Shown: in pieces, positions 28,197-35,219 of the stretch
How positions within the stretch are numbered: the stretch's first letter is position 1
How the letters are laid out: the number at the start of each line of letters is the position of its first letter
From: Thermoanaerobacter ethanolicus JW 200
GTDB lineage: Bacteria; Bacillota; Thermoanaerobacteria; Thermoanaerobacterales; Thermoanaerobacteraceae
Length of the DNA: 64,000 bases
Reading direction: 5' to 3'
NCBI RefSeq assembly: GCF_003722315.1
Contig: NZ_CP033580.1
Span: 1,301,001-1,365,000 of the forward strand
Position numbers and translations under genes: made by a program
Notes under the pieces: generated by a model
Told to the model about the DNA's origin: nothing
Databases searched by the model: none
What the model saw: only the letters and a program-made list of their open reading frames with translations

Positions 28197-28745
28197 TCAA
28201 CCTTGCCTTTTTTCATTAGATTTTATAACAGGTTTTAATTTTAAAGTGAGATAGGAAGCGATAAATGCTTTGATTAAGTCGCCAGGTATAAAAGGAAGTG
28301 CCCCGGCTAAAATGGCTTTTTTAAATGGTATTCCTGTAACAAAAGAGAGCTGAGTTACTCCTAAAATATAAACAAAAATTATTGCAAATAAGAGATAGCT
28401 TATAAAAATATTAATAAAATTTGCTTTTTTATTTTTTAAAGTCAAAGAAATTAAAAAAGCTGCAAAGGGCCAACTTAAAATATATCCTCCTGTAGGTCCT
28501 ACTAAAACATTTAAACCTCCTGTAAGTCCAGAAAAGACAGGTATTCCAATTGCACCTAAAAGGTCAAAAATAAAAAGGCTCAAAAATGCTGATGTAGGAT
28601 TTAATAGACCTCCAGCTAACATTACTGCAAAAGTTTGTCCTGTGATAGGTACTGGAGAAAAAGGTAAGGGGATTTTTACAAAACCCATTATAAAAGTAAT
28701 AGCAGCAAAAAGAGAAGCTAAAATCATGTCTTTAGTTTTTATCAT
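28197..28745 (-). CDS. bioY: Biotin transporter BioY (ECF S-component)
   Basis: The membrane-embedded substrate-binding component of a biotin ECF transporter. It has six hydrophobic segments and the conserved region GFVKIPLPFSPVPITGQTFAVMLAGGLLNPTSAF, then GPTGGYILSWPFAAF. Start ATG 28745 follows GAGGAGG. The shared EcfA/EcfT module is not here. A BirA operator lies upstream. The Tn554-like element has inserted 6 bp beyond the stop codon, so the coding region appears intact. Confidence 0.95.
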   Translation of the reverse strand: MIKTKDMILASLFAAITFIMGFVKIPLPFSPVPITGQTFAVMLAGGLLNPTSAFLSLFIFDLLGAIGIPVFSGLTGGLNVLVGPTGGYILSWPFAAFLISLTLKNKKANFINIFISYLLFAIIFVYILGVTQLSFVTGIPFKKAILAGALPFIPGDLIKAFIASYLTLKLKPVIKSNEKRQG

Positions 28746-28798
28746 ATTTTTCCTCCTCATTGTATTATTACAACAATTATTATATTTTTTTTAAAAAG

Positions 28799-28833
28799 AA
28801 TTGTCAACTATTTTTACATAATGGTTAACAATT
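28799..28833 (-). promoter_or_regulatory. BirA operator upstream of bioY
   Basis: Dyad TTGTCAACT-N13-GGTTAACAA (28801-28831), extended by AA/TT on each side, equal in architecture to the Firmicute BirA box TTGTTAACC-N13-GGTTAACAA. Confidence 0.8.
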
Positions 28834-28835
28834 CT

Positions 28836-28869
28836 TTAAAAAAGTAACCCTCTTAAATTTTTAAGAGGG
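28836..28869 (-). terminator. Terminator after the bifunctional nuclease gene
   Basis: Stem CCCTCTTAA / TTAAGAGGG (28848-28856, 28861-28869), followed on the minus strand by TTACTTTTTT. Confidence 0.75.
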
Positions 28870-28880
28870 CCAGTAGAATT

Positions 28881-29303
28881 TTAACTATCTCTATCATCAA
28901 ATTTTAAATCTGCCATATCATAAGTGAATTCCGCTAAACGAATATTTATGAAAATTGGTATATCAGTTCGCATTGCCAAAGCTATCGCATCACTGGGTCT
29001 TGAGTCTAATTTTATAACTCTATCCCCTTGTTTTATATAAAGCTCTGCATAATAAGTGTCATCTTTTAAATCAGTAATTACAACTTTTTCAGGTTTTCCT
29101 CCAAGTTCTTCAATAACAGATTTTAAAAGGTCGGGGGTTAAAGGGCGAGGCGGTGTAATTCCCTGAAGAGGGATAGCTATGTTTTGAGCTTCCAGTGGAC
29201 CTATAACTATAGGTAAAACTTTCTTTTCCTCTTCATCTGTCAATAGGACAGAGAAATTTCCTTCTACGTCCATCGTAATTGCCTTAACATGAAATTTTAA
29301 CAT
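28881..29303 (-). CDS. Bifunctional nuclease (BFN/DUF151) family protein
   Basis: A 140-residue soluble protein with the BFN-domain hallmarks LPIVIGPLEAQNIAIPLQG and LDSRPSDAIALAMRTDIPIF. Family members have been described as nucleases acting on DNA and RNA, but the cellular role in Firmicutes is unclear. ATG 29303 has an AGGTG-type site. It is divergent from the GAF-LuxR regulator gene. Confidence 0.9.
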   Translation of the reverse strand: MLKFHVKAITMDVEGNFSVLLTDEEEKKVLPIVIGPLEAQNIAIPLQGITPPRPLTPDLLKSVIEELGGKPEKVVITDLKDDTYYAELYIKQGDRVIKLDSRPSDAIALAMRTDIPIFINIRLAEFTYDMADLKFDDRDS

Positions 29304-29430
29304 TTTTTACACCTCGATTTAAAACATCTTCTTATTATCATTATATCATACTTATGCAAATTTAATCTGATTGTTTTTACACAGTCCGAGAACTCGATAT
29401 AAATTGGGAAATATTAGGTGAAAAATGCAT

Positions 29431-29470
29431 TTTCGTTCCCAAAATCGACACTTTCGTTCCAAAATCAACA
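29431..29470 (+). promoter_or_regulatory. Tandem operator-like repeat before the GAF-LuxR gene
   Basis: Two direct copies of TTTCGTTCC(C)AAAATC(G/A)ACA (29431-29450 and 29452-29470) at a 21-bp period, about two helical turns. A TATAAT-like element lies 15-25 bp downstream (29486-29495). This 313-bp intergenic region has no other visible gene. Confidence 0.5.
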
Positions 29471-29615
29471 AATTTTATAAATTAAGTGATATAATATAAA
29501 AAATGGGCGAAAAGTATGTTAAATTTTGCTTTAAGCCCCAAAAATGGTAAAGTTGTTAAGGCACTTGTAAAATCCATAAAAATACAGGGAGTGATAATTA
29601 ATGAGGTGATGATAT

Positions 29616-30389
29616 ATGAAAAAGTTAATATTTAATGAAGTGCTTTATTCTCATAAAAGATGTTTAGAAATGGGACTTAAACAGTCTCTAGATACTCCTT
29701 TGATATTTTTAGAAGAGGAGGAGTTGCGGTTAAAAATAAGAGAAAATAACGAACTCATAGATGTTTTTAGAAAAAACGTTAATAGTATTTTCAAGCAACT
29801 CAAAGAGAGATACGTGTTTTTATTGACCGATACTGATGGGTACCTTTTGGAAATGGTATATGAAAAGAAAATCTATAATAATCTTGATAAATCAGGATTT
29901 AAAATAGGAACTTCTTTTAAGGAAGAGAGCTGTGGTACAAATGCTATTTCATTAGCGATGAGACTGAACCAACTAGTTTATTTAAAACCTGAACAACATT
30001 ATTGCAATATTTTTAAAGAGTGGTATTGCATTGCTATACCTCTTATTATTGATGATGAGATAATAGGATATTTAGATTTATCAACAATAAAAGATAGTAT
30101 GGTTGATGAAATGGTGGTGATTGTGGAATTATTGGCGTATAAGATTGTTAGTGACTATATAAGGATGTTTGGAAATAAAGCAAAGAATAGTAGAGTTAAG
30201 CTTAAAGAAGAACAGCTAAAAGTTCTAAAATTAGTTACGAAAGGATACAAAGATATCGTAATTGCAAAAGAACTTGGAATAAGCATAAATACCGTAAATT
30301 ATCATAAAAGAAATATTTTCAAAAAATTGGATGTTCGGAGTACAAGAGAGGCAATTGCTAAAGCAATTCGAATGGGTTTAATAGAGTAA
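29616..30389 (+). CDS. GAF-domain LuxR-type transcriptional regulator
   Basis: A 257-residue regulator. The N-terminal region contains a GAF-like sensor domain with the motif EESCGTNAISLA, as in AcoR-type activators. The C-terminal helix-turn-helix (LKEEQLKVLKLVTKGYKDIVIAKELGISINTVNYHKRNIFKKL) is typical of LuxR/NarL proteins. No receiver domain is present. It lies at the edge of the bacteriocin-like island and could regulate it, though the two are separated by an IS. ATG 29616 follows GAGGTGATGATAT. Confidence 0.85.
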   Translation: MKKLIFNEVLYSHKRCLEMGLKQSLDTPLIFLEEEELRLKIRENNELIDVFRKNVNSIFKQLKERYVFLLTDTDGYLLEMVYEKKIYNNLDKSGFKIGTSFKEESCGTNAISLAMRLNQLVYLKPEQHYCNIFKEWYCIAIPLIIDDEIIGYLDLSTIKDSMVDEMVVIVELLAYKIVSDYIRMFGNKAKNSRVKLKEEQLKVLKLVTKGYKDIVIAKELGISINTVNYHKRNIFKKLDVRSTREAIAKAIRMGLIE

Positions 30390-30643
30390 ATTGTATTTAT
30401 TACATTTTCTTTAGTTTGAGTTAATGACGGATGTTGTCTTGTTAGGAGAAGGATTTTTAACTATAACAGCATTACTTGATAAAGACTTAGTTTTGTACAA
30501 TATACTTTACCTCCAGGGACTTTATGGCCAACATTTATGTCTGTACAGCAAATTATTTTAACGGAAGAAAGATAAAAATACAACGCAAAACTTATGAGAA
30601 AATTCTAAAACTTTCTCATAAGTTTTGCGTAAATATATAGGGA
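30390..30643 (+). other. Intergenic stretch with a decayed reading frame and a strong hairpin
   Basis: From 30424 a short frame (MTDVVLLGEGFLTITALLDK) runs to an apparent frameshift near 30500, after which another frame continues to about 30573. I do not recognise it. A 19-bp perfect hairpin (30583-30601 / 30612-30630, arm starting ACGCAAAACTTATGAG) follows and probably terminates transcription. Confidence 0.5.
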
Positions 30644-30841
30644 TGTGCAAAATTAATTAAAATAATCATAATCAAAAACCAAAATATGTATTACATACAA
30701 TATATAGTAATCAACACTGACAATCAAACATAAAGGAAGTGGTAAGGGAAAAGAAAAGACAAAAAGAGGAGCTAAAAAAGGGCATAAATATCCTGTAGAA
30801 GTCAAATGTTAAAAAATGGCATGAAATAGATTCAATAAAAA

Positions 30842-32119
30842 TTAGGCCGATTGCATCAAAGCAACAAGAGATCTAAACTCATCATATTTGCCCAATTTAA
30901 TAGCTACAATAGCGACAGTAAGCAAAGTAATATGGCCAAAAGTATTAAGGTTGCTCACAGAATTAATATTTCTAACATAAGCCTTTTCAAAATCCAGAGC
31001 TTTAAAGCGGGAATTATATCTTTCTGATTCAATTCTCAATTTGTAGACGGCCTTAAAATATAGGGAGTCTCTATTAATAGAGGACCTATAATCAGAAGAT
31101 ATAATAGCATACTTAGTACAGCCTCTATGCTTTTTGCCATTAAAATATTTAGGATGATTTATAGGGCAGGCAGAATCATCCTTAGAATTACAGAACTTGC
31201 AAACAAATTTTTGCTTAATAAAACCATCAAAATATTGCTTGCCATCTTTAAGCATTTTAATACCCGCTTCACAGACCATATAACCATCATCAGTCAGAGG
31301 GGGATTTTTAGAATTACGCTTGTTAAGAGGAATAAAGCAATGACCGTGGAGAATATTTCTAACATAATTATAAAGTTTCTTAACATCATAGCCTTTATCA
31401 GCAATAAAATTAACATACTTAAGGTTAAACCACTTATTAGTCTTCTCAAGCAAAGATAAAGCGGCTTCAAAATCAGGGGCATCAGCGGGGGTAGTAGTTT
31501 CAGCGATGGGTAAACCAGAGATAGCATCAACAATAATGTGATTTTTATAGCCCCAATAAAACTTATAGCGTTTATTAGAAGAATCGTTAGAAGCAGAATA
31601 AACGCCTAATTTACAATCCTTATCTGACTTAGGCTGATTATCTTTAGAGAATTTATTTTTAGAAAAAGACTTAGGGTTATTTAACTTAGTGTTAGCTTTA
31701 ATAGGGGTAGAATCCATGGAAATAAACTCACCGGAGATAATACCCATATTTTTGAGGATATTGACCTGATTTTGAAAAATAGAGGTCAAATAATCATGAG
31801 AGAAGTCATTAATAAAACGGCGAAAAGTCCAATAAGAAGGAAGAGGTTTAGAAATGTCGAAGCCACAAAGATGAGCAATGATAAGATTATTGCGGAGATA
31901 ATCTAAAAGGTCAGAAATTGTGCCGAATCTTTCAGCTTTCATGACAATAAAAGCTCTAAAAAGTGCATGGTGAGAATAACCCTTACGGCCAGGACTAGAG
32001 GAAGGGAATTCAGGTATTGAAGACAGGTCAAGATTTTCAAACATAGAAGAATAGAAATCAATTTTAGACTGAGAGGTAAAGAGTTCAGGTATATTTAAAA
32101 GCAATTGAAGCTGGTACAT
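30842..32119 (-). CDS. IS1182-like transposase
   Basis: A 425-residue DDE transposase with an N-terminal DUF772-type region (LPSYWTFRRFINDF), the Asp of FISMDSTPIKANT, the Asp of FIADKGYDVKKLY, and a late Glu in YKLRIESERYNSRFK. A Cys-rich insertion (CKFCNSKDDSACPI) occurs before the Glu, as in IS1182 relatives. Start ATG 32119 follows AAGGAGG and is preferred over 32176. Its start region is within an inverted repeat. Confidence 0.88.
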   Translation of the reverse strand: MYQLQLLLNIPELFTSQSKIDFYSSMFENLDLSSIPEFPSSSPGRKGYSHHALFRAFIVMKAERFGTISDLLDYLRNNLIIAHLCGFDISKPLPSYWTFRRFINDFSHDYLTSIFQNQVNILKNMGIISGEFISMDSTPIKANTKLNNPKSFSKNKFSKDNQPKSDKDCKLGVYSASNDSSNKRYKFYWGYKNHIIVDAISGLPIAETTTPADAPDFEAALSLLEKTNKWFNLKYVNFIADKGYDVKKLYNYVRNILHGHCFIPLNKRNSKNPPLTDDGYMVCEAGIKMLKDGKQYFDGFIKQKFVCKFCNSKDDSACPINHPKYFNGKKHRGCTKYAIISSDYRSSINRDSLYFKAVYKLRIESERYNSRFKALDFEKAYVRNINSVSNLNTFGHITLLTVAIVAIKLGKYDEFRSLVALMQSA

Positions 32120-32197
32120 GTAGAATTTCCTCCTTCTTAAAAAATTTTTTATAGTGTATATATAATAATTCGACAAATGGGAGGGGAAATCCTACAT
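32118..32197 (-). promoter_or_regulatory. Inverted repeat hiding the IS1182-like transposase start
   Basis: ATGTAGAATTTCCTCC (32118-32133, containing the start codon and the GGAGG complement) pairs with 32180-32197 with one mismatch and a 2-base bulge. Confidence 0.65.
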
Positions 32198-32380
32198 AAA
32201 AGATAAAAAATTCAAGAGTGATAGGAAAAAAGTATGTCTGTAGAATGGCTTAAATTAAGGCTTCTGAATTTTGCACAAGTCTATAGAGTAAAAACTTAGA
32301 AGGTGATATAAATGCATAAAAATGAAAGCTAGCCAGTGTTGTTGAGGAAATCAGCTCTAGTTGCATTTTTCTGTAGTTTT

Positions 32381-32598
32381 GATTAAAGAACGTGAAAACT
32401 ACAGAAAAATGTAGTAGACAACGAAAAAAATTTTATGCTAAATTAAAGGCAGGATATAGAAATGGATGTGAGTTTAGGAAAAATCAAGAAAGAAAAGCGA
32501 GTTTCTTACATATATCGTAAGTGATAAAAAATTTGCCATGCATGGCAGGTTAAAATAGATGAAAATCGGCCGATTTGAATTACAAGAGAAAGGAGGAA
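32381..32598 (+). repeat. Bacteriocin leader region, copy 1
   Basis: About 218 bp, nearly identical to 33716-33931. Each copy precedes a double-glycine peptide gene. Features in order: the 3' arm of a hairpin (the full stem, about 17 bp, spans 32364-32411 in this copy), GTAGTAGACAACG, a 20-codon ORF, and AATCGGCCGATTT just before the ribosome-binding site. Confidence 0.8.
32462..32524 (+). CDS. Possible 20-aa leader peptide, copy 1
   Basis: ATG 32462 follows AGGATATAGAA. The frame encodes a 20-residue basic peptide beginning MDVSLGKIKKEKR and ending YIYRK, conserved in the second leader copy with one substitution (Val to Ile). Whether it is translated is unknown. It may be a relic of duplication or a cis-acting leader. 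Confidence 0.4.
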   Translation: MDVSLGKIKKEKRVSYIYRK

Positions 32599-32603
32599 AG
32601 TAG

Positions 32604-32879
32604 ATGGAGGCTGTAATACCAATGAATAAATTTATGGAATTGACAGAAGAAGATTTGATGGTTGTTGACGGCGGTGGACCAATGCTTGCTGCATATCCTG
32701 TTGATTGGAAAGGTTTATATAATGAGGTAGTTGGTGGGTTTCTAGGTGGAGCAGCTGGTGCTATAGCAACTGGTAATATAGAAAAAGCATTGGTATCAGG
32801 AATAGGGGGTGCAGTTGCTGGTGGAGTTAAATATTATGTTAAAAACCCATGGCCAACATACTTTTTCATGATATATTGA
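32604..32879 (+). CDS. Double-glycine leader bacteriocin-like precursor
   Basis: A 91-residue peptide with a classical leader (MELTEEDLMVVDGG, Gly-Gly at residues 23-24) and a Gly/Ala-rich mature region containing GGFLGGAAGAIATGN and GIGGAVAGGVKYYV, which fits class II bacteriocins with GxxxG helix-helix motifs. AAAGGAGG precedes ATG 32604. The leader would be removed and the peptide exported by a C39-peptidase ABC transporter; such a gene lies at 35220 but is broken. Confidence 0.8.
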   Translation: MEAVIPMNKFMELTEEDLMVVDGGGPMLAAYPVDWKGLYNEVVGGFLGGAAGAIATGNIEKALVSGIGGAVAGGVKYYVKNPWPTYFFMIY

Positions 32880-32947
32880 AGCTTTGCTTATAAAATTTTG
32901 TTAAAACTAAATATATCCATAACTATGTTATTTTAATTATATTAAAA

Positions 32948-33008
32948 AACTCCATGTAGTGAGAATAAGTATGAGGGTAATTACGTTAAATTCTCACTAC
33001 ATGGAGTT
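32948..33008 (+). terminator. Strong hairpin after the first bacteriocin-like gene
   Basis: Perfect 19-bp arms (32948-32966, 32990-33008; left arm AACTCCATGTAGTGAGAAT) with a 23-base loop. No T-run follows, so it may protect mRNA rather than only terminate. The rest of 32880-33229 is AT-rich with no gene seen. Confidence 0.65.
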
Positions 33009-33229
33009 ATCATTAAATAAATTAAAAATGTTAGTTGAAAAATATGTAAGTTTTTACTCAAAGATTCTTGCTTAAATTTTTTCTTGTTTTGTTTAGGATA
33101 TTTATAAATAAGATTATGAGAGAAAATTTTTTATTTTGTTTAAGATACATTAAATTATTATTGTAATTTTAATTTTTGATATTATTAAAGGGATAATAAA
33201 AAATAAGTTAAAAAGGGGAATAAAATACT

Positions 33230-33415
33230 ATGAAAAATTTAAGTTATACAAATTCTTTTATTTTTGGTATGATTGTTGGGCTAGTTTCAGCTTTGTTAAC
33301 AGAAAATATGAATTTTTATTCACGATTGATAGTGTCAATATTAGTTGGGTTAAGTATAGGTATTGTGTATAGAATTGTATACAATTTTTATTGGAGGCAA
33401 AAAAAGTCAAAATAA
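33230..33415 (+). CDS. Small membrane protein, possible immunity protein
   Basis: A 61-residue protein beginning MKNLSYTNSFIFGMIVGLVS with two hydrophobic helices and a basic end (YWRQKKSK). AAAAGGGG precedes the ATG. Its size, charge and location between bacteriocin-like precursor genes resemble immunity proteins for class II bacteriocins, but I see no family match. Function is a guess from context. Confidence 0.45.
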   Translation: MKNLSYTNSFIFGMIVGLVSALLTENMNFYSRLIVSILVGLSIGIVYRIVYNFYWRQKKSK

Positions 33416-33440
33416 AAAAGTTAAGTCTATATAATTAAAA

Positions 33441-33558
33441 CTTGAATTCGGCAAGTGAATTTATAAAATACCCAAATAGAGCCATTTGAGGGCTAAATTA
33501 AGCGAAAATTTTTTACAAAGAATATATGGAGATTTCTCTTTTTCCTGATAAAATTTAA
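33441..33558. repeat. Solo end of an IS1380 element
   Basis: Begins CTTGAATTCGGCAAGTG and matches, on the opposite strand and with scattered substitutions, the promoter-side end of the intact IS1380 (12960-13084), including part of the ribosome-binding hairpin arm. No transposase sequence follows. Bases 33559-33715 show nothing recognisable. Confidence 0.8.
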
Positions 33559-33715
33559 TGTTAACTAACCATGCTTAACAAAGCACAACCATGGATGAAA
33601 ATCTATTTTCGCATTAAAATATATGGAAAATAGAGTAATTCCTATAATAGTTAGGAATAGTAAGTACATTGTCTGGAAGGAAAATAAACAATAACCCTAC
33701 ATTTTCTTTAGTTTA

Positions 33716-33931
33716 GATTAAAGGACGTAAAAACTACATAAAAATGTAGTAGACAACGAAAAAAATTTTATGCTAAATTTAAGGTAGGATATAGAAATGG
33801 ATATAAGTTTAGGAAAAATCAAGAAAGAAAAGCGAGTTTCTTACATATATCGTAAGTGATGAAAAATTTGCCATGGATGGCAGGTTAAAATAGATGAAAA
33901 TCGGCCGATTTGAATTACAAAAGAAAGGAAG
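33716..33931 (+). repeat. Bacteriocin leader region, copy 2
   Basis: Near-identical to 32381-32598, upstream of the second precursor gene. The hairpin at the 5' edge is weaker here. The short frame starting MKIGRFELQ, which is closed by a stop in copy 1, runs on in frame into the precursor in this copy. Confidence 0.8.
33797..33859 (+). CDS. Possible 20-aa leader peptide, copy 2
   Basis: Same basic peptide as in copy 1 (MDISLGKIKKEKR... YIYRK), also preceded by AGGATATAGAA. Codons are almost completely conserved, so conservation could be of DNA or RNA rather than protein. Confidence 0.4.
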   Translation: MDISLGKIKKEKRVSYIYRK

Positions 33932-33938
33932 GGAAAAG

Positions 33939-34160
33939 ATGGAAGTTGTAATCAAAAATAGAAATTTTGATTTAGGTAATTTTTCTGAAAGAGGATTACA
34001 AGATATAACATCTGAGCAAGAACTTCAAGAAATAAATGGAGGTGCTTTGCCAATTCTTGCAGTGGCTGGGGCAGTAGCAGCAGTAGGAGGAGTAGTTTAT
34101 CTAGGAATTCAAATTGGTGAATATGTAGGAAAAGCTATTTATTATGCTACACATCCATGA
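33939..34160 (+). CDS. Double-glycine leader bacteriocin-like precursor (two-peptide type)
   Basis: 73 residues with leader ending SEQELQEINGG (Gly-Gly at 34-35) and a 38-residue mature part ALPILAVAGAVAAVGGVV... ending IGEYVGKAIYYATHP. GxxxG-like motifs suggest a helix-helix partner, as in class IIb (two-peptide) bacteriocins; the next gene encodes a likely partner. ATG 33939 follows GGAAGGG and is preferred over the in-frame ATG 33894 that belongs to the repeated leader. Confidence 0.8.
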   Translation: MEVVIKNRNFDLGNFSERGLQDITSEQELQEINGGALPILAVAGAVAAVGGVVYLGIQIGEYVGKAIYYATHP

Positions 34161-34199
34161 TTTAAGCTATAATAAAAGTGAGAGGAGGTATAATAAAAA

Positions 34200-34379
34200 A
34201 TGGAATTAATGAATGTTGTTGGGTTTAATGAAATTTCTGAAAATGAATTGTATGATATTAACGGTGGAATAGCTCCTGTAGTTATAGCAGGTATTATAGT
34301 AGGGGGAGCTTTTGTGATAGGCTTAGGTATAGGAGCTTATGTAGGATATAAAGAAGCAGAAAGAGCAGATAGAAAATAG
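34200..34379 (+). CDS. Double-glycine leader bacteriocin-like precursor, second peptide
   Basis: 59 residues. The leader MELMNVVGFNEISENELYDINGG-type ending (Gly-Gly at 22-23) has the F-x-E-I-S spacing of lactobin/cerein-like precursors. The mature part is IAPVVIAGIIVGGAFV... with IGAYVGYKEAERADRK. It shares the IGxYVG motif with the upstream peptide, and AGGAGG precedes the ATG. Spacing of 39 bp supports a two-peptide bacteriocin operon. Confidence 0.78.
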   Translation: MELMNVVGFNEISENELYDINGGIAPVVIAGIIVGGAFVIGLGIGAYVGYKEAERADRK

Positions 34380-34390
34380 AAAGGTAGCAC

Positions 34391-34437
34391 CTGTCAAGGG
34401 TAAAGGCTTTGTCCCAGCTAGCGCTGGCCCTTGACAG
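34391..34437. repeat. TGTCAAGGG-type hairpin
   Basis: CTGTCAAGGG (34391-34400) pairs with CCCTTGACAG (34428-34437), with an inner CCAGC-TAGC-GCTGG stem. It is related to the hairpin at 5612-5664. Confidence 0.65.
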
Positions 34438-34466
34438 AACCAATAGAAATTATGGAGGTAAAATAA

Positions 34467-34616
34467 ATGGATGGTGTCAATTTTTTGATGGAAAAATTAA
34501 ATAATTTTCCTGTAATTAAGGTTTCTTTGTTATTTATAATAGTTGCTCTTGTAGTATTAATCGGAATAAAAATAGGAGAAATAGTAGGAAAATTTGTATA
34601 TTATATGCTACACTAG
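34467..34616 (+). CDS. Small membrane peptide sharing the IGExVGK motif
   Basis: 49 residues beginning MDGVNFLMEKLNNFPVIKVS with one hydrophobic helix and the end IGIKIGEIVGKFVYYMLH. ATGGAGG precedes ATG 34467. There is no Gly-Gly leader, yet the end closely resembles the mature end of the 33939 peptide (IGEYVGKAIYYATH). It could be a leaderless bacteriocin, or an immunity peptide that mimics the bacteriocin. Unassigned family. Confidence 0.55.
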   Translation: MDGVNFLMEKLNNFPVIKVSLLFIIVALVVLIGIKIGEIVGKFVYYMLH

Positions 34617-34648
34617 ATGTTTTAATAGCACAGTTAGTTGGGAAAGCA

Positions 34649-35059
34649 CAATAATGTGGTGAAAGTATATACTTTCACCACATTATTTCAGTTTGTTGAC
34701 AAAGTTAAAAAATATTCAAAGGAGATATTTTGCATCGTCGCTCCGATGTTCCAAAGCGACAAAACTAAAGCTCGACCTTTGGGCTCCGGCAGGGTACCTA
34801 CGTCAGGTGGCATCCATGCCTTAAGGTGCCCGCCTCCGCCCTCCTTGGCTTCGGCCCTGCCTCCACCCTCGGTCTTGCTAAGTTTCCCGGCACTCAAGTA
34901 AGAAAGTTTATAAAGCAAAAATAGAAAAGACAAGCATACTTACTTGAGTGCCGGGCCGCTTTGTAACAAGTCGCTCCTTATGCAAAATATCTCCTTTACG
35001 AAAGTTTGTCTACAGTCTGCAATAATGTGGTGAAAGTATATACTTTCACCACATTATTT
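34649..35059 (+). mobile_element. Hairpin-targeted foldback element, copy B (331 bp, core 34689-35019)
   Basis: The core runs CAG...CTG, flanked immediately by two identical 40-bp copies of a terminator palindrome (34649-34688 and 35020-35059), each containing the 38-bp perfect palindrome whose half is AATAATGTGGTGAAAGTAT. It carries the AAAGGAGATATTTTGCAT terminal inverted repeats, a GC-rich centre, and a 36-bp loop (34903-34938) between CCCGGCACTCAAGTAAG arms. The overlapping ORFs on both strands are low-complexity and not supported as genes. Confidence 0.88.
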
Positions 35060-35219
35060 AAAAGTTAAGGTAAAGGTATATAGTAGATATGATTAGTAAC
35101 AAGTATTTAGGATTTGCAACATCAAAAATTATGAATTATATAAAGTTTCCTAAAAAAAGAAAAAATAACAAGACAGGTTTACTAATTAAGCTAAATAGAA
35201 GAGTAAAAGGTGAGATATT

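Larger units (their letters stand above)
30644..32277 (-). mobile_element. IS1182-like insertion sequence (ends approximate)
   Basis: Matching ends TGTGCAAAATT (30644-30654) and AATTTTGCACA (32267-32277) enclose one transposase gene. No clear target duplication could be found, so the exact termini are uncertain. The left non-coding 190 bp is AT-rich. Confidence 0.65.

Noticed and set aside
30424-30573. A possible regulator fragment next to the GAF-LuxR gene
   Set aside because: The frame is short and appears frameshifted, and I recognise no family, so it is noted only as intergenic content.
34638-34933. ORFs on both strands of the foldback elements (also 20375-20584, 51294-51533), encoding Pro/Ser-rich proteins
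   Set aside because: They follow the GC-rich stem sequence in several frames, lack coherent ribosome-binding sites, and are interrupted differently in each copy.
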